Below are positions 29,585 to 40,599 of a stretch of DNA of 64,000 bases, piece by piece. Positions within the stretch are counted from its first letter, which is position 1, and every line of letters starts with the position of its first letter. Source of the stretch: Dipodascopsis uninucleata var. uninucleata (taxonomy: Eukaryota > Ascomycota > Lipomycetes > Lipomycetales > Lipomycetaceae); contig JAJLTO010000005.1 in NCBI GenBank assembly GCA_030568195.1, positions 744,001-808,000 on the forward strand. Direction: 5' to 3'. The notes under the pieces are model-generated. The model was not told the DNA's origin. It searched no databases and worked only from the letters and a program-made list of their open reading frames with translations. Made by a program: the position numbers and the translations under genes.

Positions 29585-32500
29585 CTATTCTTCGTTGGAT
29601 TTGTCTATTTCCATAGGTGAAGTCTCCTTCTCATCAGAAGTGATCTTAAGTTGTGGAGGTGGCATTACTATACTTGAAGGTGAACTCAAATTTGTTGGAG
29701 AGTCGCCCGTACCATAAGCCATTCCAATTGAAGGAGATCTTGATGAGGAAAGATTTACGGGGATAAATCTCTTTGGTAAACTGACACGACCAAAATTGGC
29801 CCGGAATTTAGACATGAAATCCTCAAGGTCCAAGTGGCTTGTCAGGGATCTGCGGGGAATGCATGATATACAGTGCTTCGAATCTAGTTGTATATCCAAT
29901 GGGTCAGCACAGTGACATCCGGATGAAAGTCCTAGTCGAACGGAATATTTCTTTTCATTCTGGCTAGTTTCACTTTCGAACATTTCAAAGCTGATCTGCG
30001 TCAAATAGTCAAGCTCTGGAATGGCGTTTCTGGGCATCTTTGTAGGAATACCGCTCTCATATATGATATTTAGTAAAGTATATATATGAGATTCTATAAT
30101 GAAATAGCACTAGTTAGCATTGAAGATCACTTAAGTGTTTATTAATAAATTGGATTAATAATGGTCAACTTACCTTTAGTGAAGTAAACAAAGCAAGCTG
30201 CCTTGTCATTTGCTTTGGTGTTTTCAATATCAGATAGAATTTGCTTCAATAGAGGTAAACTTGTCAGAAGACCAATATCAAGCTTCTCTTCGTCTTCTAT
30301 ACCATATTCTTGAGGACATATGTAATCGAAAAGGACCTTGGCCAATTTGTATAGTTCACGTAGCTTGCTAAATTTGTCATCTTGAAAGCAATCCGATCGA
30401 GTACCAGCTGAACTAGTTTTTCTAGGAAACTCTTCCGATGTTCGTACTGACGAAGTCTTAGATACAGAAGAATTGGACTTAATTGAACTATTCTGACTAG
30501 ATCCAGGATAATCTTTAGGATCATAAGGCATGAAAATGTTTTCCAAAAATTGCCTATTGTGAAGAGCATCGTATTTCATAGTATCGTAAAGCTCTGAGAT
30601 CTTGGAAGGATCCACTTTCTCAACGCTAGTGAACTCGGCAAAAAGCTTATCCCATCGCTCCTTAAAAAGTAGTGGATCTTCTCCACAGCACCATCTAGAC
30701 TGGAAAGAATTGACATCGCGGTACTTGAAATTAGCTTCCATAACTTCTTGATGAAAAAGCATCAATTCAACCACACTTTGGATAACAACACTTGGTTCAG
30801 GCATCTTCTCAGGCCAGGTAAATTGTGGAGGAGGCTTCAGTCCCTTTCTAAGCAATGGTTTAATTTTCTTCTTCACCTTATCCATCGGATCTTTAGCAGC
30901 GTTGCTATCATCCAAAAGGTCCTTTCTAACAATTAGAAAGTCTTGATCGATGTCAGACTTATCGAGAAATGATGCCGCCCATATTTGTGCACTGGTAGCA
31001 ACGCGGCGTTCTGAACTCGTAAACACTTTAACATCATCCAAAACATGTCTATTTACCAGAAGAACATCCTTTCGCAGTTGATCACCAAGATCTTGAGACT
31101 GATATCTAGCTGAATGAGTAGGCTCGCCACCCCACTTAATAATAAGCTGTACCTTCTCTACGTCCATACTGTCATTCAAAACTGGTTTGATTTGGACTTT
31201 TGTTCCAGCAAAACTCATCTTCCGCTCAAGAGCATGCGCAAGCTGAGATAATTTAACCATATCTTCTTTCTCTTCCTTCTGCGCCTGCAGTGTAGCATCT
31301 AGTACTTCTTGAAGATGTTCTTTACCACGAATGATAACTTCTTCCTTGTGACCCTTAAGCAAAGAAATGAAAATCTGAGAGTAAAATGAAAATTTAATCT
31401 TCTGCTTTGGCGTTCTATCAGCGTGTCGAATGACATATACTAGGCATTTGAGAGTCCAGCTTTGCTGCTTCTGCTCAGCTGAGTTTGATAAGCTTAATGA
31501 CGGCGGAAGCCTATTTCGAGAATCCTTGACAGATATAAAAAGATCTCGTAATACTTGAGAACAGCTTTCATAGTATTGTGTATTTTCTTTCACAAAAGAG
31601 AATCCATTGACATCGATGACAAACGACATACCATTTACCCGAAGCAAGTCAAATCCACAGATAGCCTGATGAAAAGCGAGAGATATATTTCTCGCCATCT
31701 TAGTTTCCTCGGGAGAAAGTTTGGTTACGAATCTGATCTCTTTTCCAAATGTATTTCGCCTTACTAGGCCATCAACTACCGGAGATTTTCGAGTCTCTGC
31801 ATGACAGAAATGAGGTCCGACTGTGTAAGCTTTAACATCTTCGTAGTTATCAGTATCCATGAACTTCTCATAAATAAAGCTGCCAGTAAGTCTGGGACTT
31901 GAGAGAGAAGAATCAAACTCAGACGATTTGTTACCAACTTTTCGAAAAAGTCGTCTACCACCGCCACCTTGACTAGAATGATAATATATATATATATTGT
32001 GATCCTCACCATTAACAGGCTTCTCAACGAATGGCTTCTTGAGCATTTTTCCGTTAACAACCAGAGTATCAGGATCTCGCATTTCCCATTTGGGTTCAGG
32101 TCCTTGCTTGATGACGACACCTTGATCACGAAGTTTCTTAGCTAGCTCCGGGTCTACTTTTGCACCTCCATCGCGAGATATTTCCAATCGTTCGGGAGTC
32201 GGAACATTGATGCTATCGAGAACAGCGAGAACCAAACGTCGATCCCACAAAAGTTTCTGTGAAACAAGATCGTTGACTAGATATGGTTTCCGAAGTTCCG
32301 CATACGCGATAGCCTTATCGAGAGGAAATCCCGTAGAGAAAAATGATATCAGATAGTCACAAGTAGGCCAGTTCTCGATATCTATGCATCAGAGATTTGA
32401 TCAGCATTAAAAAAGCACCATATTACCTCAGCATATTTTTCCAACTTTTCCGATTTCTTATACATTCGGCTTGAACCAACAGCTTGAACCAACAGTATCT

Positions 32501-32903
32501 CCACATCTTCCCTCATATGATACGCACCTTCATCTAGAATGACCTTATCACCAAAAATAACTGTTTCGAACTGTCCATTTTGTATGAGGCGATTCAATAT
32601 CTGTCGACAAGGCTTGCTTCTTGCTTTCGCATCCATCGCGCACACACCAATAGTACCACACTTTTCAATGGGAGTCGGAGGGCCCTGCAGAACCGTTGAT
32701 CCCGAAGGATAACCACTCGATACATTGGCGATACCTGAGTACGAATCTCTTGAAGCAGTCCTGCTAAGTCCGAGAGTCATTCCTGGTCTATTCGGACTAT
32801 TTATTGGAAGACTTCTTTCCGACGACGGCGATGATGATCTTGATGACTGTGCTGATGCAGCAGATGTCAATGAATTTCCCGATGTCAACGGAGGAGAAGC
32901 CAT
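29585..32903 (-). CDS. VIP1: Inositol hexakisphosphate/heptakisphosphate kinase (VIP1/ASP1, PPIP5K)
   Basis: Bifunctional enzyme: an ATP-grasp kinase makes 1-position inositol pyrophosphates and a histidine-acid-phosphatase-like domain removes them; acts in phosphate, cell-wall and microtubule control. Exons 32903-32528, 32381-30174, 30093-29585 give 1,030 residues (S. pombe Asp1 920, S. cerevisiae Vip1 1,146). After a Ser-rich N-terminus (about 1-80), the kinase begins [20 protein letters not shown] and runs through [33 protein letters not shown] and [13 protein letters not shown]. The phosphatase domain has [14 protein letters not shown] (His near 440), [14 protein letters not shown], and the exon 2/3 junction restores [18 protein letters not shown]. 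The C-terminus has [19 protein letters not shown]. Both introns are needed to keep the family sequence. Confidence 0.95.
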
Positions 32904-33343
32904 TATTCAACGCTCTAAATATTCTTCTAGAACTTCTTTTTTATTTATCCTCTGTGGTGCAAAATTTCTGTCCAAGGTTCACAACAATCGCCAACATAAC
33001 GAAAAATTTCTTGGTCTTGAACTAAACATTGCTGCTCTGCACTAATCATCTTGTCTCACATGTTAGTATAACGCATATTGAATGGAGCATTTATGGTAAG
33101 GGTATTACAACCGCCGCACTAGAAAAACAGTGTCCTATACACTTATGGTGCAATTGGTTGCACACTAATTATGCAGTTTCTGAAAGATCCCAACTCCAAA
33201 TTTTTTTCTTTTAGAGAGCGCCAAAAAAATTTCTCCATTGACCCTGATATTTTAAGGACGTTTCATAGATACTAAGTCGATGTCTTCTAATTGAGTTGCA
33301 AGAAGTATTCGAGTGGACTATGTATCAATATTAAAGGACAGCT
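32904..33343. promoter_or_regulatory. Divergent VIP1/UTP21 upstream region
   Basis: About 440 bp between divergent start codons. A short upstream ORF of five codons at 33320 precedes the UTP21 ATG. Two A-run/T-run elements lie at 33196-33235 (listed separately). Confidence 0.6.
33196..33235. promoter_or_regulatory. Pair of RRPE-like A/T elements upstream of UTP21
   Basis: CCAAATTTTTTTC (33196-33208) and CCAAAAAAATTTCTCC (33221-33236) sit about 110-150 bp before the UTP21 start. They resemble the rRNA-processing element (AAAAATTTT core) of ascomycete ribosome-biogenesis genes. AT-rich background makes chance matches common. Confidence 0.4.
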
Positions 33344-36328
33344 ATGCCTTCTAAATTATCTGATTCTTTAATAGATAACTCAAAACGACGGAGAGTCGAA
33401 GGAGATAATGGATCCGGGAACGGGAGAGAAAGAAAATTTGCGTCAAACATATTTGCTCCTTTCAGAGTACGTAAAATGAAAATATAATAGCTCGATAACA
33501 TGAGTCGAGATATGGAATTTGCTTTGCTAACATAGTTGTGCTGTTTAGTCGCTTGGACATGTGACAAACAGTGTACCGTTCTCGGTGTCTACTCTCGGTC
33601 AATCATACATAATTACTACGTGTATCGGGAAATCATTTCAAATTTATGATGTATGTATCGCTAGTTTATCTTAAGCTCTTATATTACGTATAACATCTAT
33701 TAATGGACATCTGTAGGCCGGATCCTTACGTCTTCTTTTTGTTTCGAGCCCAGAAACAGAGGTGCCTATTACTGCACTCTCATCGCACTTCCACTTTGTT
33801 TACGCTATTTGGGGAAGTAAGATCGGAGTGTTCCGTCGAGGAAGGAGAGAGTACGAGATAGACTCCAAAAGTCCAACAAATCTTCAAAAGATTCTAATAT
33901 TTGGAGATTATATTTGCGCAAGTAGTGACGATTCGATCTATGTGTTTCAGTTCAAGACATCTGACAAGCGAAATGCGCCAGAGCTGTACACAGTATTAAC
34001 TCTTCCACCTGGAGCTGGCGATATAGTAAAGCTCTGCCATCCTCACACTTATCTTAACAAAATCTTAGTTGCAACAGAATCATATTTATTCCTATATAAT
34101 GTGCGAACTGGAAAATTAGTATTTCAATCTGCACCTTTTGATAGCATGTTAACTGATATTGACATTGCACCAGCTCTTGATACGGTTGGCTTAGCATTTT
34201 CAGATGGTCGAATACAAGCTTTTAATCTACGTTACAATAAGGTTTTAATGGAAATCAGTTGTAGGCAACGAATATCTAGCGTATCTTTTAGAACAGATGG
34301 TACAGCACATTTAGGTGTCGGTACGGTTGATGGTGATTTGTATTTTTATGATCTCAACAGGAAGAAACGAGTTCACATCTTACGTGATGTTCATTCTGCT
34401 TCTAGTGGAGGTGTTTCTCGAATCGCATTTCTCAATGGACAGGCGATGTTTGTCACTTCAGGCGGTGACAATTCTTTGAAAGAATATGTGTTCGATCCCG
34501 AACTTAGCTCCTCATCTTCATTGATAACTTCCCCTCCGCGCTTGCTTAGATCTCGCGGTGGTCACTCTCAAGCGCCTTCGAAGCTGCAGTTCATAGATGA
34601 CTCTGGTCATTTTATTCTTTCAGCATCGCTGGACAGAACCCTTTGGTTATTCTCGCTGAGAAAAGATTCTCAGAGTCATGAGATCTCTCAGCGTGAGAAG
34701 ACCGTTAGGAACAATAAGCGTATGGCTGGCTTTACTGGATCTCTGAAAGAGAAGTTCGCGGAAATTACAGCTCTAGCATATGAAGGAAATAAACATGGCG
34801 ATTGGGAAAATATTGTTAGTGCTCACAAGGACGAAAATTTCGCTCGAACATGGGACGCCCATCGTGGTATTGTTGGCCGATGGCATCTCAATACATCAGA
34901 TAAGAGTGCTGTAAGCACAGTTAATATTTCATTTTGTGGAAATTTTGGCATTATCGGATCTGCTAAAGGCACTGTAGATGTTTATAATTTACAGAGCGGA
35001 ATTCATAGAAAGCATTTTAGGAAGCACTCAAAAGATGTGACTGGAGTCGCGATTGACAATTCAAATAAGACACTCTTTTCTTGTTCACTAGATGGTACAC
35101 TACACTTTTACGAGTTCAAGTCTGGAACATTAAAGAATAAACTACACTTGACAAACCCCGCCGTGTCTTTACTTTTACATAGGTCTACTGACCTCCTCTC
35201 TGTCTGTCTTAATAATGGTCATATTTTGATCGTGGATACTGCTTCAATAAAAGTAGTGCGTGAGTTGAAGGGTAATTCTAGTCCTATCACAGCTTATGAT
35301 ATTTCTGCCGATGGCCGATGGTTGGTTGCAAGCTATAGCGATAATATTGTGAGGGTGTGGGATTTGCCGACAGGCTCTTGTATAGATGCTTTCAAAGTGA
35401 CTTCCAAGATCATGGCTTTGAAAATGTCAACGAATGGTGAATGGTTGGCTACCGCACATGAAGACGACATCGGAATCAATCTTTGGTCGAATCGGACAAT
35501 GTTCAGACAAGTTAATTTAAGGCAAATCACAGAAGATGAACTTGAATATATTGATATGCCAACAATAGCAGGTGATAATGCTGAAAATATAATTAGCGGT
35601 ACAAGTCATGATGGCGAAGATGATAGTTTGAACCATGTCAGTGGAGTGTATATGTCGCGTGCTAAACTAAGTGATCAATTGATCACTCTCAGTGATCTTC
35701 CGCGTCATCGGTATCTGACTATGGTTAATCTTGATGTCATTAAGCAGAGAAACAAGCCGAAGGAAGCTCCAAAGGCTCCTAAGCAAGCGCCATTCTTTCT
35801 TTCGCTGGTAGGTGCGGAAAGCAATAAGAAAGAGACAGAGCAAGAGACTCCGCAGGGTAAGAAGCGTATTGGAGAAGATGCATTAAAGAAAACCGGCTTT
35901 CGCAGGAAACTTATTGAGGCTAATGCTTCGCATGATTGTAAGTAACGATTTTGCCTTTCAGATGTCAATAATATGCTCAAGAACTGATGTTTTTAGACTC
36001 CGATGTTATAAGATACTTAAAGAATATTTCGGCGTCACAAACTGAACTTGAGATCCAGTCATTTACCACTGATGATCTAGATACAGTGATGTATTTTCTC
36101 GATGCTCTGACAAACACCCTAAAAGATAGATCCGATTACGAGCTTGTCCAGGCATGGATGGCGATCTTCCTTAAGACACATGGTGATCTTATTATTGAAA
36201 ATCGCGACACACATGACCTTCAAATTCGGCTTTCAGCATGGAAAGGAACAGATGACGAAGAGAAGAAACGAATAAATGAGCTCATAGCATATTGTAATGG
36301 TGTTTTGAGCTTTTTGAGATTAAATTAA
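33344..36328 (+). CDS. UTP21: U3 snoRNP/SSU processome protein Utp21 (WDR36)
   Basis: WD-repeat subunit of the UTP-B complex in the small-subunit processome, for 18S rRNA maturation in the nucleolus. Exons 33344-33466, 33549-33650, 33717-35937, 35997-36328 join in phase to 925 residues (yeast 939). The first junctions restore IFAPFR-SLGHVTNSVPFSV and GKSFQIYDAGSLRLLFVSSP, the usual family opening. Two tandem seven-bladed WD propellers cover about 30-650, with a blade in the second reading ITAYDISADGRWLVASYSDN. The C-terminal Utp21 domain starts near 730 (KAPKQAPFFLSL) and continues in the last exon (ELEIQSF and a helical end). The gap to convergent TRM1 is only 63 bp. Confidence 0.95.
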
Positions 36329-36391
36329 CTTACAAGATATATAGAGAGATACGTTACATATATGTACAATTAGATATAGATATAAAATAAA

Positions 36392-38251
36392 TCATTCGTG
36401 TCTTAACTTTTTAGATTCAATATTATCTCGATGATTTTTATTCAAAGCTCCTGGGCCCTGAATTTTATCATTGTGGTAAGGTTGATCGCCCTTTGCCTTT
36501 GCTTTCGGTCCCCAATTTGGTGGATTCTGTGGATATCGAATAATCTTGAATTTCCGTGATGGAGGGTTGGCTTCTGGATGTGACGTAAAATCCACTTCAA
36601 AACTAGGCTCTCTCTTTTGAAGTATCTTTCTTCCAGGTGCATTTTCTTTGATATTCTCGAGTTTGACTGGATTCTTCTTAATCCATTCTCTAAGCACGTC
36701 CCAGATTACACTCCAAGGAGCATCTGTCTTGATGGCGCCAGGTGAAGCATGGGTTGCCGATACCTTGTATCCAGCATTAAGAAGTGCAGATGTCATAATC
36801 GTCATAGGAGGACACGTACAATGTAAAACAGAAGAAACATGTCCAGCAGTGAAATAGAATGGTACATCCAATTCCTCATTTGCCAGTGTAAGCATTCCTT
36901 TTATTCTAGGAACAGTCTTATATATATCTTTGTCAAGACTATCTGCCATGCATAAGATATTCTCAATAAACGATTTGTTATGGAGTGGACCAGCCCACAT
37001 TGGACCACCAATGTGATGAACAAATCCACAGTGCTCACACTGGGGTGATACAGTGGGACCCTGCGCGAAGGTGTGCTTGTATATGTTTTGGGATTCATTT
37101 AGTGTAGATTTTCCCATCCTTTGGGTCGTAGTTGATCCGCACCCACTACAAGTATAAGTAATCATTGTATTATGTGCCAACAGCTTCACAGTAGCGGGAG
37201 AATTTCGTACTCGTACGAAAAGTCGAACGTAGAAATCGATCGATAAACTCAACAAAGGTTCAATTGATTTGCCATATCTTCCAGCGGCAGACGATATGGC
37301 TCCTAGAACTAAACGCAAAGCCGCCTCGTGAGAAAATTCAGTGCGACAAGTCATTCCTCCATAGTTACTAAAGCATTTCTCAGGATATCCTGTACCAGCT
37401 AAAATGGACAGGTCAGTGCAGGTAACGAGTAGCAGACCACCATCACATATAGATTGGACTGCTGAGTCTAAAAATGGTGCGGCTGTTCCATAAGGGTCGA
37501 GATCTATGCAATGGAAAGGCTGTGTCTTGTGTGTATACATGACTGAATTTGCATCTCCTTGAGAGGCTACCACAACTTTTGAAGCTCCATCATTGAATGC
37601 AATATTTCTGTTGATAGCATTCACTGCAGCTGGAGAAAAGTCATTGGCAACTACACGCTTAATATATGGGATTTCTAGACCATATCGGATGGCTCGAAGT
37701 CCAGTAGCAGACAGCGCTTCAAGAATAGTAATAAATGGCTGTCTCGATTTACTCTCGCTAGCAGTAGACTCAATGGGCGAATTCGTTAGATCTATGTTGT
37801 CACTTTCAGTATGTGACTCACTTTCTGCCAGATCTACTTGCTTCTGTGACTCCCTTTTACGTTTTCTTCTCTCATTTCTCTTTCCAGAAGATTTATTCTC
37901 CATAAACTCCGTAGACCAAGCTCTGATAGCGCAAGTACTGAGATCTCTGTTGAACTGCTGTACCGGGTTGTAAAACACCTGGTTCTCATCCTCATAAAGA
38001 ACCGTGGCCCTACCTTCTGTGATATTCACATACTTTGATCCGTCTGGTTTCTCCATCTTTGGATTTATGAAATTGAAGCTGTATGTTCGGCACTGGTTTG
38101 TCTGTCTAAGTGAGCTATTCTGCTGGAAATTCTGAAAGAATAATGTCGGTCTCCGGGCTATCTCTATATTTTTCTGCCACAAGAGGCACAACTTTAAGAA
38201 AGAGCTCTCGAATCTCAGATTACGTGTATCTATAATTTTGTATCCCACCAT
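36392..38251 (-). CDS. TRM1: tRNA (guanine26-N2)-dimethyltransferase Trm1
   Basis: SAM-dependent enzyme that makes m2,2G26 in most tRNAs, in nucleus and mitochondria. Single exon, 619 residues (yeast 570). Methyltransferase motifs: FITILEALSATGLRAIRYGLE, VVANDFSPAAVNAINRN and HCIDLDPYGTAAPFL with the DPYG catalytic motif. A zinc-binding region follows: CSGC near residue 380 and CEHCGFVHHIGGPMWAGPLH. The C-terminus is basic. The first 65 residues are rich in Arg, Lys, Ser and aromatics, poor in acidic residues, and contain CRTYSF, resembling an R-x-Y/S presequence cleavage site. A second ATG at 38056 (MEKPDGSKYV) starts right before the conserved enzyme, as for the two-start yeast TRM1. Confidence 0.95.
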   Translation of the reverse strand: MVGYKIIDTRNLRFESSFLKLCLLWQKNIEIARRPTLFFQNFQQNSSLRQTNQCRTYSFNFINPKMEKPDGSKYVNITEGRATVLYEDENQVFYNPVQQFNRDLSTCAIRAWSTEFMENKSSGKRNERRKRKRESQKQVDLAESESHTESDNIDLTNSPIESTASESKSRQPFITILEALSATGLRAIRYGLEIPYIKRVVANDFSPAAVNAINRNIAFNDGASKVVVASQGDANSVMYTHKTQPFHCIDLDPYGTAAPFLDSAVQSICDGGLLLVTCTDLSILAGTGYPEKCFSNYGGMTCRTEFSHEAALRLVLGAISSAAGRYGKSIEPLLSLSIDFYVRLFVRVRNSPATVKLLAHNTMITYTCSGCGSTTTQRMGKSTLNESQNIYKHTFAQGPTVSPQCEHCGFVHHIGGPMWAGPLHNKSFIENILCMADSLDKDIYKTVPRIKGMLTLANEELDVPFYFTAGHVSSVLHCTCPPMTIMTSALLNAGYKVSATHASPGAIKTDAPWSVIWDVLREWIKKNPVKLENIKENAPGRKILQKREPSFEVDFTSHPEANPPSRKFKIIRYPQNPPNWGPKAKAKGDQPYHNDKIQGPGALNKNHRDNIESKKLRHE

Positions 38252-38643
38252 AGACTACTGGTCCAGACTTATTATATAACTAGCTGATAATCTGCGATAT
38301 TATATGGAGACCAGTACAGTCTTGCTGTCTTACTTGAGCTATGCTGGAAATTTTTTTCGGCGTAATCATTAACACCGGGTAATATATGCACAGATTCAGG
38401 GGTCATTCAAACGTCACTCACCATTATAAAAGAAGCTCTCGTGAGGTCAAGCAATAATTTTTTAGATACTTCCCATCTTCGGTTTGTAATATCGAAGGAT
38501 ACTTATTCAGAAGACAGCTACTATAGAATGGCCATTAGCAGTAAATTATAGAACGGCGGTAGCAGAAGATATATTATATTATCGAAACATTTAAGATAAT
38601 AGTAGATCAATCAAAAGCAGAGAACGACTACAGAGAGGGCAAT
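38252..38643. promoter_or_regulatory. Divergent upstream region of TRM1 and the F-box gene
   Basis: About 390 bp. Contains GGAAATTTTTTTCGG at 38346-38360, about 95 bp before the TRM1 start, resembling an RRPE element. Nothing else recognised. Confidence 0.45.
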
Positions 38644-40012
38644 ATGCAATCTCTACTATCACTTCCAGACGAAATTCTGTTGCAAATATACCGCGATTTT
38701 CGTGGAAGTGATTTCTATGGTACGGTGCTTGTGAACAGATATTTAAATAAGCTCTTTACCTGTGAGATGTACCGTGATTTAAGACTATATCTACCAAAAA
38801 ATGTGGAAAGCTGGGAGAGATCTAAGACTACGCAAGCATTCACCAATATGGAAGAGCTGGAGGAGGACGACTATCTGTCTGAATATTTCGTAAACTTATT
38901 TGAGAATGTTACATTGACTGATAAAAATGATATCTGGAATATTAACAGTAGTAGCGACCAAACAGACGATGGCAAAAATACTATTATTAGAAAATACAAG
39001 AAAGGAAGCGGTATTCTATTGAAGAGAACATTTAAAGAGTAAGTTCAATTAGATCTGGGAGTGCTATTAGTGAGTTACTAGCATGCTGACATAGTTTTCC
39101 CATAGAAATCCTGAGTTAGCTAGTTTAGTCAAGAGTCTTACAGTCGTTGGACATGATCTCCAGCCGGAAGACATTAGTGTCACTGAAGATGGTATGCCAG
39201 AGTTTCCTGCACCACCTGATGAAGCTTACAAGGGAGTTAGAAAGCTATTGAGCTATCTTACGAATTTAGAGTCATTATCATACGAAGGTGACTCAGCTCA
39301 ACTCTCCGCATTTATCTACTCTATACCCAAAACCATCACTTCTTTAATACTGGAAAGGTTGCCTAGATTACAATTTGGTGATATTTACATGTTTCGTAAC
39401 TTAAAGAGAATTACTCTTAAAGCGCCTCCGATTAGTTCGGACAAGAGTGCTAATGGGCAATACCACCTGGCAACGCTCAGCAAGTCAGTTATATGGGAGA
39501 CTTTATATGCTATGAGAATGTTATTGGAGCAAAATTCTTCTTCTCTAGAAGAGCTTGTCTTAGCGAATTGGAATTTGGAAATGCTTTTCGAGGGATATGT
39601 TCCTTTGCTACCTCGCCTTCGTCTTCTAGTACTGGAACTTGCGGTTCTATCATCTTTGGAAGCCGATAGCAGCAATCAAAATGCCTCTCTGCTGTTGCCT
39701 ACGTCAGCTTTAAAACAGCAGAGCTATTGCTGGGCATGGTTATACGATCTTATCAAATCTACAGTATTGAATTTAAAAGTTTTTATTTCTTGCAGTAATC
39801 CAATATGTAGCGACTTCAATTCACTGCAGAGAATTGTTAAAGATATTGATTTGCGATCCCTACAAAGAATTAGCGGTCGTCGAATAAAAAGAAAATCTCT
39901 ATTTAAGGGTCATCAGTTGTCTTCTTATGTTGATTGGAAGACTAATAACATATCAGATTCACTAGTTCTTAATGAGCTAAATATCCGTCGGCATAGAATT
40001 GTTGCTCATTGA
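38644..40012 (+). CDS. F-box protein with leucine-rich-like C-terminal region
   Basis: Likely substrate adaptor of an SCF ubiquitin ligase; the substrate is unknown. Exons 38644-39038 and 39106-40012 give 433 residues; intron 67 nt, GTAAGT to CATAG. The N-terminus is a clear F-box, LLSLPDEILLQIYRDFRGSD with VNRYLNKLFTCEMYRDLRL (residues 4-50). The rest has irregular Leu-rich strand/helix units (LTNLESLSYEGDSAQLSAFI, ITSLILERLPRLQFGDIYMF, LEELVLANWNLEMLFEGY, LPRLRLLVLELAVL) that suggest degenerate leucine-rich repeats, as in many fungal F-box proteins. Orthology is unassigned. Convergent with the VPS39-like gene. Confidence 0.82.
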
Positions 40013-40599
40013 GGATGAGATGTAGTTCAGAACTATTTGTATGGATTTTTCTGTTCTTATATCTCTATTTATTACATTGATTTATGGTGTTCTCTTTACT
40101 GCATCTATCTGCATTATTCTCTCACGATTTATTTTTCTAATCATACGTTGTAATATGGATATTTTGGGTTGTTTTTTTGGCATATTGGGCTATGTAATTA
40201 GGGCATGAAAAGTGAATTCCAATGGCAATAGCATTTAAATTCAAATTGGATTTGCGAGTACTAGTAAGAAATAGATGCGATTTGTTATTATATGAGTGAT
40301 ATATGATTATTTTAATTCTGAGGAATTGAACTTAATATTATACAGAACTGTTTGTAACAAAAATCTACTTCACATTACTTAACATCAGAGCTATCTTATT
40401 TTTCTTATCGGAAAATTCAGAGCAAAACTTAGAAAATTAAGAATGTGCCTTCTAGAAGAGGCTGTCGTCGAAATTCTATTATGACGACAGCAATATTAAA
40501 GCCAAAATAGGATAACCGTGTAGTTCAATGCTCCAGGTAAAATCAAAATTAATACCAAAATTAAATATATGTACAATTAAGTCCAAATAATCTTTACAT
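40013..40599. other. Convergent intergenic region
   Basis: About 590 bp, AT-rich, between the F-box and VPS39-like 3' ends. No frame or repeat of note. Confidence 0.5.
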
